64,000 bases of DNA, from assembly GCA_018398575.1 (NCBI GenBank), contig JAGTXZ010000005.1, positions 2,356,001-2,420,000 on the forward strand, read 5' to 3'. Of the stretch, positions 34,561-44,723 are shown piece by piece (position 1 is the first letter of the stretch; every line of letters begins with the position of its first letter). The position numbers and the translations under genes are program-made. The stretch comes from Ampelomyces quisqualis (taxonomy: Eukaryota > Ascomycota > Dothideomycetes > Pleosporales > Phaeosphaeriaceae). The notes beneath the pieces are model-generated. The model made no database searches and was not told the DNA's origin. It saw only the letters and a list, made by a program, of their open reading frames with translations.

Positions 34561-35980
34561 TATTATTAAGTAATAGTTTAGTTATTATTATAGTAAGGCC
34601 TATTAGCTAGGTTACTAAAGTAGTAGAAGAACTTAAGACTACTAATACTAACTGTATGCGTTCTAGTTCTAAGTTTTTAAGTGTTAGCTATCTTTCTATA
34701 TATTTAGCTTTAACTTTGTTACTATAGTCTTAAATTTCTAAGATTATCTTCTTCTATATAGCGCTAGCTATTGCCTTGTAAAATTCCCTTAGTGTATAAC
34801 TATTAGTTAGTCTAGGGCATACAGTATACTTAAGCTATTTATCTGTTATTAGGCTACGTATTATCTTTAGGTAATTAGCCTATAGGTGTGCCTATTTAAT
34901 CTTGTTATACGTGTTCTTATGTTAGAAAAAATCTGTTATCTCTTTATCCTATATGCGCTAGTCTACTACATTAATATTATAGCCTATTCTTACAACTACC
35001 TGTAATACGTTATTAGTAGTTATTGTTTTTGCATTACTTATATACTATTTATTTAATTAAGGTAGCTACTACTTATACTTGTTATTACGTTTCTATAACG
35101 CGCGCATTATACAATATATTACGCGTAATAGTTAAGAATAGTATAGGCAGGTGTAAGGATAGTAGAATAGCTATAGCTTAGTTAGCGTGTGTAAGTGTAC
35201 TTATGCTATGTACTTACTTGTAATAGTATTATAATATACAGCGTAGTATAGTAAACATAATATAGAAAATTATGTGTATTTGTATTATAGTAGTATTATT
35301 ATTATTATATAGTTATAGTATGTTTGTTATAGTAACGCAGTATTATATAGTTATAGTAGTAGGTTAAAATTACAAGTGTAAGTAAAAGTAAGTAGAGTTT
35401 TATTCTAGTATTATATAGCCTCTTACTTAGTGCTAACGCGTTGTGTTATGTCTTTAACGTAAGTAAAGGTATATTCTAAGAAAGAGGTGCCTCTTACTAC
35501 GTGTTATTCTTAGTATAGTACTACATAGTACTATATAGCACTATATAGTACTAAGCAAAATTCTTACTTCTTAGGGTTTTATATTATAGTATAGGCAACT
35601 TACCTCTTGTATATTATAGTAGTAGCACTCTCTTTAGTCTAGTAAGTAAACTTAGCTAAGCCTACTAGTACTATTGTAGTAGACAGGTTATACTAAAACC
35701 TAGGTCTTCTTATACTACTATCTAGTTCCTTAGTCTATAATGCTTTTAATAATCTTAGTTTGTATAACTATAAGATAGTAATATAGACGCGTCTGTTTAT
35801 AGGTTGTACCTAGTTGTGTTATCTTATAAAGCAAGTGTTTAGAAGTATTTCTCTCTAACTTTTGTATTACTATTTATATTGTTTCTTATTAGCCTTATTA
35901 CTTTTGTATTAGTAGAATTACTTAACTTAGTCTGCTAGTATAATACTTTGTAGGTAAACCCTTAGTTTATACTATTCTGT
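34561..35980. other. Extremely AT-rich relic DNA without gene signal
   Basis: Dense TA steps and short TATAGT-type repeats, for example alternating CTATATAGTA words at 35520-35560. No strand gives a sustained protein-like frame. The composition fits exhaustive RIP of an old repeat. Confidence 0.5.
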
Positions 35981-37500
35981 TTTTATCTGTAGCTGTATTT
36001 CTATAGTACATTGTTATCTACTTAATGTACAGCTAGTATAGGTAGTCTTCTATACAGTATTCTTTATAAATTATAGTTTTTATATTATCTGTTAACATTT
36101 GCTGCGTAGCTAGTAGGTTACCTCTTCTATTTATCTGCGTTAGCGCAGGCTAAGTTGTTTTAGGCATTTAAGTTTATATTTCCTGTGTGCACTATAGTGT
36201 CTTCTTATTAGCTATATATACACTGCTTTATTCTAATGTCTATAGCTCTATATAGTATAATAATATTCGTTAAATAGTTATTACTCTATTCTAAGTAGCT
36301 AGTAATATATATATACCTTGTATAGTCTTAGATTTATAGTATTACGTTTAATAGTTCATATCTGTTTCTTTAGTGTTACAGGTATAACTACAGAACTCTA
36401 GCCTTAGTAATGCTAGCGTCTAGTAGTTTATGTATCATTATAGAGAAATTTTTTATGCGTCTATAGTTCTATTAGTAGAGAAAGCTTTCTGTTGCCTTCT
36501 GTTTCTTTGCATTATATTATTCTATTGCAATTTTATATTATCTATTAGTGTATCTAACGCCCTAGACTATATACTATTAGCGTAGATAGTAGTTAATAGA
36601 TCTCTATAGTGTACGTAGCTTGCGGCTAGTAAGAAAGTGTATAGCAGCCTGCTTCTGTTATATATTCTAACGTTAGTTTAAGACGTTTGTCTTTTTAATT
36701 AGATAATTCTGCCTTACGTTCTATAGATTTGTTTATAAGAAGATTAGTTTCTTCTTTTAAACGCTAAGTTTACTGTTAATATAGTAGTTATCTTCTATTT
36801 AAGTATTCTCTTTTAGTATTAGTAACTAATGTTACAAAGTATATAGTACATAGTATCTTATAAAGAATACTATTGTTATCTATTGTCTTGTATTCTTGTA
36901 TAATAGCCTTGTCTCTTATTAATATATTTTGTAGTATAGTGTCTCTGCTTAGTACTAGTATACTAGAGTACTTAACTTTCTACGCTACTGTTTTACCTAG
37001 ATATTACTATGCATATATAATTTCTTAATAACTCTACTCTTTTAGTTACATAGATTTTGTGCTACTACTTTAGATTATTAATCTAGTCTTTAGCTTAATA
37101 TAGTTAGTGCTAAGTAATTATTCTTAAATTTTACTATTTGCTAGGCTAATATTAACTAGTTATTTTAGTGAATGCATTAGCTAAAATACTAGAGATTATA
37201 GGCCCTGTAAGATAATTTGTGCAATAGCTATTCTTGTTCTAGTTAAGTATAATATTGTTACGCTTTTCTAACTGTAACTACACTATAATATTACTCTTAG
37301 TTTTTACGCTTGCAAATAGCCTAGTGTTATCTTATTTTAGGTATATAGCATTCTTGTATTTATATTAGTATAGTCTTACTACCTAGTTGCGTATATCTTT
37401 TTGGCGTCTGTCTTGCAGCTTTATAGCTATCTATTTTATAGTTACTTATTATAGTACTTCTAGCTTATTAATATATTGCTTATTATTTATAGTAAACTCT
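35981..37500 (-). pseudogene. Unrecognised minus-strand coding relic
   Basis: With TAA/TAG taken as Gln the minus strand gives protein-like runs, for example KLLDASITKARVLQLYLQ near 36400 and KQYINKLEVLQQVTIK near 37450. It lies immediately downstream of the pogo-type transposase relic and might be its tail or a second gene. No domain recognised. Confidence 0.3.
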
Positions 37501-39050
37501 TAGTAACTAACGTATGCCTGCAATTAATCTATTATGTCTGTTACTTTGCAGTGTAATAGTCTAGAAAGTAACAGTACTTTATAGTTCTCTTCTATCTTGT
37601 TTAGGCTATATATTACAATAATATAGTCTAAGAGGTAGGCTAGATCTTTGTAGTTAAGATTGCGCTCTTTAAGTAACTTAATAAAGCTTTTAACGTCTAT
37701 ACTGTTAATAACGCGCATGTCTTTAAGCTAGTTAACTAAATTATTAAGCTTATAGTAGGTCTTTTAAAAGTTGTCTATATATAGCTATAGGCTGTAGTAT
37801 ATATTTAGACATGTTAAGATCTGCTAGCTACTATATATAGTCTTAGCTCTTATCTTATTATATTACGCGTAACATTCTTAGCAAATAGTGTAGATAATAT
37901 CTATTGTCTTAGAAAGATATTTGCTTATTATACTTTTCTCTACTATAAAGTGTAGGAAATAGGCACAGACTTTAGCCTTCTATGCGCAGGTAATATCTTA
38001 GTCTATTAGTTAGTATAGTGTTATACTACCTGCAGGTAGAAATATAACTCTATTATATTAGTAAGTATTGTAACCTTTATTACTATAATAAGCGTACAGT
38101 ATATTAACACTATATATACTAAACGTTCTGTAGTAATTAGTAGCTTATCTAAAGCTTTGCTACTATGTGTTTGTAAGGCAAGAACCTGTTAATTAGTAAT
38201 AATACTTATCTGTTTATACAGTTATTAAACTACTTTAGCTATTTAAGTATAATGTTAGTGTCTATCTAAGTAGAATTATTATTCTAATAAATATAACTAA
38301 GACTGCAGATGTTTAGGTTCTTCTTACTGTCTATACAAGTAGTATAGTTTAAGAATCCTATAAACTATAGAAGCACTTAGTCTAAGCTATTTGTATTTAT
38401 AGATAGTATACTAGTTATATGCTCTTTATCTATTCTAGGTCTAGCTTTTAAATGTCTACTAATATATATTAGGGCAAGTGTTTTTAGTATATACTAGCCT
38501 TATCTATATTATATAAATCTTTAGGCGCGTATCTACTTACTATATTGCAAATCTCTTCTATTATAAGCTTAGTATTCTTAACTGTTTTACTGCTATAGTT
38601 ACTTACTGTTTTTGCAAACTGTTTATATAACTATACGCTATATTATTGTTTATATATAGTAAGCTATCTATTATTAAACTCTAGTATTTTGTAGCTATTG
38701 TATTTAGGCAGCTGTTGCTAAAGTTAACGTGTAGTTTTGCAAATTATATTATTAGTAATATTAACGTAAGCTGCCTGTAACTCTATATACTAGTTATTTA
38801 GAGCTGCTTTAAGAGTTTTCTATTGCAGACACCTATTATGCGCGTAATTATAGCTAGTGTATTTAGTTTTGTTACTGTCTAGGTATTCTTGCGTTATTAG
38901 AAGAATATTAGTTATATTATTTAGTTATACATAGTAGTAAAAGGCTCTAGTAGCCTATATAGTAAGATGTTATAGTGTTAAATATAGAAACAATACCTTA
39001 TATTTGCAAACTTTAATACGTTTTGTAATAGTCTAGGCACAACTATGTTG
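37501..39050 (-). pseudogene. pogo/Fot-type transposase relic (Tc1/mariner superfamily)
   Basis: DDE transposase that would cut and paste a DNA transposon. Order on the minus strand from 39050: a helix-turn-helix region (about 38700-38850), then LEFNNRQLTIYKQQYSVQLY near 38680, the first catalytic block DLYNIDKASIYQKHLPQY near 38470-38520 (DxYNxDE; Asp kept, Glu now Lys), the block VLLLTNRFLPYKH at 38166-38211 (second Asp now Asn), and TNQLIDQDI near 38010, matching the usual QPLDQGI. A stop-free stretch survives at 37524-37718 (MRVINSIDVKSFIKLL), probably the C-terminal tail. Terminal inverted repeats were not found. Family call by motif order only. Confidence 0.7.
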
Positions 39051-39330
39051 CGAGTTAGGCCTTAGACCTTAACTTATCTATAAACTAGATAATATAGGCT
39101 TAAAGTTGTAGTAGTAGAATAATAGTAGAAACTAGATATATTTACAAAGAGTAATCTACTATCTAATATAGTAAAGATAATATACTTGCGTATACTAATA
39201 CTCTAGTAGCTACTTATAGTATTTAATATAAAATAAAATCTAAGCTTAGCTTTAAACTTATACTAGTATAATTGTAGTACTAATTAGTTACTCTAGGTGC
39301 TTATTACAATAGATAGCTTGCAATTAACGC
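39051..39330. other. AT-rich stretch without clear feature
   Basis: Between the pogo relic and a tandem repeat patch. No coding signal seen. Confidence 0.4.
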
Positions 39331-39625
39331 TAATAGTACTCTTTAGTAGATAATAGTTATACATAGTGCAACGTAACTGTAGCTACTAGCTATTTAAGAA
39401 GCCTGCTATAGTAGTAGGTTATGTGCAGCACTAGTAGTATTCTTTAGTAGACAATAGTTACTAATAGTGCAACGCAACTGTGGCTGCTAGTTGTTAAAGG
39501 AGCCTACTGTAGTAGTAGGTTACGTATAGCACTAGTAGTATTCTTTAGTAAATAATAGTTACTAACAGTATAATATAACTATAGCTGCTAGTTGTTAAAA
39601 GAGCCTAATTGTAGAGATTAATACG
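39331..39625. repeat. Tandem repeat, period about 100 bp, three copies
   Basis: Units start near 39331, 39431 and 39532. Each has (C)TAGTAGTATTCTTTAGTA, then a variant of GCAACGCAACTGTGGCTGC, and ends in AGCCTACTGTAGTAGTAGG or similar. The copies differ mainly by transitions. Confidence 0.8.
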
Positions 39626-40213
39626 TTTAAGGTGTTTACTGCTTTATATACTATATACAAGATTTATAAAGTATTACGCGTTACTACTTATATATATTCT
39701 CCTCTACTAAGCGTCTCTAAGATAAATAAATAGTAGCTTGTTGTTTTAATTTATATAGGTGTTCTTTAAGGTCTTAGCTATGCCTACTAGTATAGTAAGT
39801 ATTCTTTTTGTTAATAGCTAGTAGTATCTTAGTATAAATAAGTTTAATACATGTAACTTCTTTATATTAGTAGAAGTTCTGAAAGCTGTAATAAAGCTTA
39901 GTAATAATAGAAGACTTAATGTTGTATAAGTTATAGTTAGAATATCTTAATATCTAGACGTTAGATTACTACTTATAGAGTCTAATAGAAATGTATTATA
40001 TATAGTATAAGAGAGGTTATAGATAATTAGGTAGGCTTTACTGTTAAAGAGCTTAATAAGAGTACTAGGATAGAGAAGTCTTAACAAACAACTGCAACTT
40101 AACGTTGTCTTTGATTTTTACTTATAATAATATATAGACAAAAGCATGTAAATTATAGTTATATCTTTAATATCTTCGAGTTACTTAATAGTATAAGAAT
40201 TATATTTTTAAGT
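39626..40213. other. AT-rich stretch without clear feature
   Basis: Very rich in TA; short frames only. I see no transposon motif or structural repeat. Confidence 0.4.
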
Positions 40214-40475
40214 TAGGCTAAGTTGTTAATATGCGCACTAGAATACTATTATAGCTGTTGTTATAGAGATTCTTGTTATTAAACACGTTATAAAGTATCT
40301 TAGTTAAGTAATAGTGTTGTAGAATATAATAAAGTTATTGCAACAATAGCGCTCTTCTATTAGGCTAAGTTGTTAATATACGCACTAGAATACTATTATA
40401 GCTGTTGTTATAGAGATCTTTGTTGTTAAACACGTTATAAGGTATCTTAGTTAAGCTACAACATTTAAATAGCTA
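40214..40475. repeat. Direct repeat, period 148 bp, two copies
   Basis: About 105 bp starting AGGCTAAGTTGTTAATAT at 40214 recurs at 40362, both continuing through AATACTATTATAGCTGTTG to GTATCTTAGTTAAG. The copies differ by a few transitions. Confidence 0.8.
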
Positions 40476-41955
40476 CTAAAGAGTCTATTTAAGACATAAA
40501 TTTACTTTTATGCTAGTAGGCTAAGAAGTAGCGTAGGTGTAGTACTAACAATATAGTAAAGCTTAGTTCTAGATTTTTAAACTATACAAACATATAGACG
40601 TAATAGGTATAGTTTTAGTTTTGTAAGAATAAAAATATAATAAAGAATTAGGGTTTTTAGACTTAAAAGAAATATATATACAAAGATAGTAATATTAAAT
40701 TAAGAGTATAAGTTACGTGTTAAAAAGTAGCTATATATATAACTTACATATAGTTTGTTTTATATATTACAGACGTAGCTTTTAGTCTTATAATAGATAA
40801 AAATAATATAATGTTTTGTATATGTTTTAATAAAAGACTGTTACTTTAACTCTAAGACTAAAGATATATAGGTAAATTTATCTCTAGTTTTAATATTAGA
40901 AAAATATATATATAGTAAGAAGAAGAGAGTAGCTAGCTAGTAAGGCTATTATATACTCTATTAGTGCTAATAGTTTAAGAGTAAGCAGCACGTAAATGCT
41001 TAATATACAGTAGTTTATTAATAGTATTTGTTACTATTTAGCTTCTATTATATTTGCACATTATAGTAAGTTAGAATAGTAGTCTCTAGTAGACAACTAT
41101 TTTATACTGTGCTAGAGACAGAATATAAATTAGATCTGTAAGTATTTTAAAACTAGATAAGATTAAATATACTAGCTACTTAGAACATTAGTTAACACTA
41201 TATATAAATTATACTTATTATTTTCTACTGTTAAGTAATTGCCTACGCCTGTTACTAGTCTTACCTATAGTATATATAGTACACTATTCTACCTGCTTCT
41301 ATTTATACTAAGCCTAGCTACCTTAGTATAGGTTGTATACTAGGCTGCTAAAGCTACTAGTCTATTTTTTTTTATACTTTTAAACCTTGTACATATCTAC
41401 TTGCAGATATACTTACCTTTTTATGCGTTTGGGTTCTACTATGTATATTCTAAACGTGCAGTAACTTACTTATTTTAGAGTATTAATATTTTCTAGTATA
41501 AGGATTATTATTAATATTAATTTCTATTAGGCTGTGTTTGCTAGCCTAACTAACTTAGTTGTTAATAAGTAAGTACTAGTGCAATTACGTAACAGTTGTT
41601 AGTGTAATAAAGAATAAAGAAGAAAAGAAAAATATTAGTTGTTACGCCTACAATTATTAGCATAGATCTGTATATAGGTTAGGTAACTGTTAGCTACAGT
41701 AGACTTTAGTAGACTATAGTAGATAATAGACTGTATAGTACAGAATAGATGCTGCTAGTAACTACCTTAACACTATGTAACTAATATTAATACTGTTTTT
41801 GTACACTTAGTTTCTTTATACCTAAACTATAGAGTTATATATAAGTAAATTAGTAATAGATTGTATATGTATACTATATAGCTTTTACACTAGGATATAT
41901 ATAAGACTTATTAAATATACTACCTAATACTAGACGCATTACTACTTACTAATTA
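40476..41955. other. AT-rich stretch without clear feature
   Basis: Long TATATA runs (for example near 40670-40750 and 40905) and poly-T at 41366-41374. No sustained frame on either strand. It could include the 5' end of the Plavaka-type element that starts further right, but I could not find its terminal repeat. Confidence 0.4.
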
Positions 41956-41959
41956 ATAA

Positions 41960-43463
41960 TACGCTAGTTATAACCTCTAACACTATAATATAATAGCATA
42001 AATTTAACAGCTGTAACGTAATAGATGCTACTATAGATAACGCAGCACTTATTTTATATAGTAACACCTTATATAAACGTAACTATACTCTAGCTAAATA
42101 TAAAGCAAAGAAGTAGATAAGCTTAATATTAGTATCTATATAAGGATAAGACAAGCTGTTTAAAATAGCAAGTAGACAGCACGCCAGTAAACTAGTTAGT
42201 TTAGGATTAGTAGACGCAAAGCAGTAGGCTATACATAGCTAAATAGCGCACGCGTGCTAACACTAATAGAAATAACATAGTAGAGCCCTTTAGTTTACTT
42301 TTTGCACTAGCGTTTATATTGTAGCTGCAAAGGATAAAATGTATATTAGGTAATATTAACAGCCTTTTTACTAATATATAGCTATATAAGCTACATTTAT
42401 AGCTGCAGTTCTAATTAGAGCGCTAATAGTAACAGGCTATGTTAAACATTTAATCTGGGCTATAAGATAATATATAGATATATAAGAATAGTATAATTAT
42501 ATCTAGGTTATTAAACCTTTAACTTAACTAACATATATTTATATACTAGGATATTATATTATAGATTACTTTTATACTTAGTTATTACTTATTTACTAAT
42601 AAGATAGTTTACGCACTTAGCTGTTTATTTACAGGTACACTTAATAATTCTATAAAAGTGTATTATAAACTATACTTAAGAAATTAGTAGTAGTTAATAT
42701 AATAGCGCTTACTAGATAGTGCAACCCTTGTACTAGTTATACTAGCAGTAGACAAAACATAGTTATTTATAATATCTAGTAATGTAGCAGCATAGCTAAT
42801 ATATATTACTATTAGAAATTTTAACTATAAGGTATAACAACGCAGAATAATACTTAGAACACTACTAGCTAAATTTATCCTAATAGCTAAGCTTCTAGAC
42901 TCTATTCTAAAGAGTAAAGTATATTATTACTATATAGGCAAACTATTATTACGTAAGTACTAACTACAGTATTAATAATAGAAGGTTACTATAGTAGACA
43001 AAAGCTAACTAGTAACTACAGTACTTAAAAGAGCTGCTAAATATAGTATATAACTAGAGTGTGCTAACTAATAGATGTAATAGTGTTACCTAACTATTTG
43101 TACAATTCTATCTAACTATAAAGAGTAAGTGCTACTAATAAGTATAAAGAAAAATAGATACTATACTTAATGCACAGTACTACTAGACAAATAAGAGAAC
43201 TTATATAATAAATATTTATAGCAAACAGAAGAGTATATACGCTTGTAATAGAGTTGTTATCTTAATAAAGAATATAAGAATTATGTTTACCTAGTAGAGT
43301 GCTTTAGCTAAATTTACTATAACTTTAATATATATAAGTTGTTAGCTATAGATATATTATATTTACTACTTAAGAGGTTAGTTATAAAGATATTAGAGTT
43401 TATAAAAGACATGCTAATAGATGTATACCTTAGACAAAAGAAGAGCTAGAATAGTGCTATAGT
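41960..43463 (+). pseudogene. Plavaka-like (KDZ-type) transposase relic, 5' part
   Basis: Plus-strand relic of a large fungal DNA transposase. From about 42870 the order of motifs fits Plavaka proteins: ILIAKLLDSILKSK, a region matching YLTICTILSNYKEQVLL (usual form CHPI..YVGDYPEQ.LV), a Cys block reading YTQCTVLLDKQEN, then FSQIYYNFNIYKLLAIDILY near 43305-43365 (usual form FW..LP..NIY..ITPDLLHQ) and KILEFIKDML. Interruptions are TAA/TAG. Upstream to about 41960 the frame is less certain. Element F is inserted at 43464, and the frame continues at 55486. Confidence 0.7.
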
Positions 43464-43680
43464 TGTTAGATTGAATAGGTTTAGTAGATAAATCTAAGTT
43501 GAAGTGTAATAACTTGATTTCTTGTTCTATACTACTAGTGCCTGTGCCCTCTGTGTTTAGATAGCTAGCACAGCGCTATATTTAGGTAGCAAATTAGTAG
43601 TTACTAGGTCTTACTTAAGCTACCTGGTAACTCCTAGTTAGCTTATGCAACTAATTCTCTAATACGCAACATATTTAATA
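43464..43680 (-). repeat. 3' LTR of F
   Basis: 217 bp, TGTTAGATTGAATAGG to ACATATTTAATA on the plus strand (TGTT..AACA type, the last C changed). Confidence 0.93.
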
Positions 43681-43708
43681 CACCCTTTTAGCTTAGACAA
43701 TATGCAAG
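43681..43708 (-). other. Polypurine tract and 3' edge of F
   Basis: On the minus strand AAGCTAAAAGGGTG abuts the 3' LTR. The 28 bp end with GCAAG (43704-43708), the target of C2. Confidence 0.65.
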
Positions 43709-44166
43709 TGTTAAGACTGTTAGTCTAGTAGCAAATAATAAGAATACTAGTGTAGACTAAGTGTATAGCTAAGGTTAGTTTTTGCAGATAGGTGCAGAGT
43801 TGCTTTAGATACAGAGGGTATTGTTACTAAGATAGTAAAGGCTAGGGCTTTCTAAAAAGAGTAATAAAGATTGTATAGCTTAATGTAACTAACTTAAGTT
43901 GTTAAAACATAAGTTAAATATAATAATCTGTAAGAGCTTATTATAGTTCTTATATACTTAGTCTCTCTTATAGTTCTTATTGTCCTTAATCTTTATTATA
44001 GGTTCTTATAGTTTCTTATTGCAAAAAACAGTAAGACTAAATAAGACTAATAAGAAGGTTACGTAATATGCTTAGCGTACTATGTCCCTACACTAGGTCT
44101 GAATCTTGCAACCTGTTCTCTTGTTTATTTATAACGTCTTGTGTTCCCTATTAGAAGTTTATAATA
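43709..44166 (-). repeat. 3' LTR of C2
   Basis: 458 bp. The first 250 bp or so (plus-strand left side, R-U5) match the C1 LTR. The right side (U3) is unrelated to C1 and contains TAGTTCTTATTGTCC and AAAAACAGTAAGAC words. Confidence 0.93.
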
Positions 44167-44180
44167 CTATTCTCTTCTTT
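44167..44180 (-). other. Polypurine tract of C2
   Basis: Minus-strand AAAAGAAGAGAATAG beside the 3' LTR. Confidence 0.6.
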
Positions 44181-44210
44181 TACTTTTATATTCTTATAAG
44201 TTCTTAGGCT

Positions 44211-44723
44211 ATGTATTATTATTGTCTTTAAGGTATCTATATTAACAACAAAAGATTATTTGCTATAGTAGCCTGTGCCTAATGTTCTTAGAAAGGCTTG
44301 CCTTGTAAGCTATTGTTGTTAAGCAAGAAGTGTAAAAACTATAAGTCTGTAGGTGCAAAAGAGTGTGTTCTGCAGGACATCCTACTACTAGATTTTTTAA
44401 AGCTAAACTAACAAATAAAAGAGTTAGAACAGCAAGAGAAGTTAGAAAAAGCTGCGTTAGCAACAGATAAGACAGAGGCAGAGTTAATAGTACTCTAGAT
44501 ACGCGCGCGTTAGAACAAACTACGCTATATACAAAAGCAGAAGCTAGCTCTTTATTGCAAAAAGCAGCGTATTTTTAATACTAGTCTACTAATACTAGAG
44601 GAGTTAGATGCTCTAGAATTATTAAACTAAGCTGTAGACTAATTACTAATCCTAGAGGAGTCTAGTTCTTGTTCTGCCCTATAGCACAGTAATAGTGCGT
44701 TAAGAGCAGTTAGCAATTTGTAA
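44211..44723 (+). pseudogene. C2 antisense accessory ORF: double CxxC unit plus coiled coil, 170 codons
   Basis: Plus-strand frame opposite to pol, between polypurine tract and chromodomain. ATG at 44211 (MYYYCL), TAA at 44721-44723. Two Cys units in a row: CAQCSQKGLPC near 44276-44308, then KCKNYKSVGAKEC near 44329-44367, where Tyr stands for the fourth-ligand Cys by one transition. A coiled coil follows (KELEQQEKLEKAAL, then IQKQKLALYCKKQ and LEELDALELL). This CxxC-x3-G-x2-C pair followed by a coil is a known layout among uncharacterised fungal proteins. Stops inside are TAA/TAG. C1 has a different ORF in this slot. DNA or RNA binding is inference from the Cys pattern. Confidence 0.65.

Noticed and set aside
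39331..39625. CRISPR-like array.
   Set aside because: The units repeat along their whole length without distinct spacers, and the setting is a fungal genome.
44263..44463. A 66-codon minus-strand frame.
   Set aside because: It is the complement of the Cys-rich plus-strand ORF of C2; its Leu-rich composition comes from the opposite frame.
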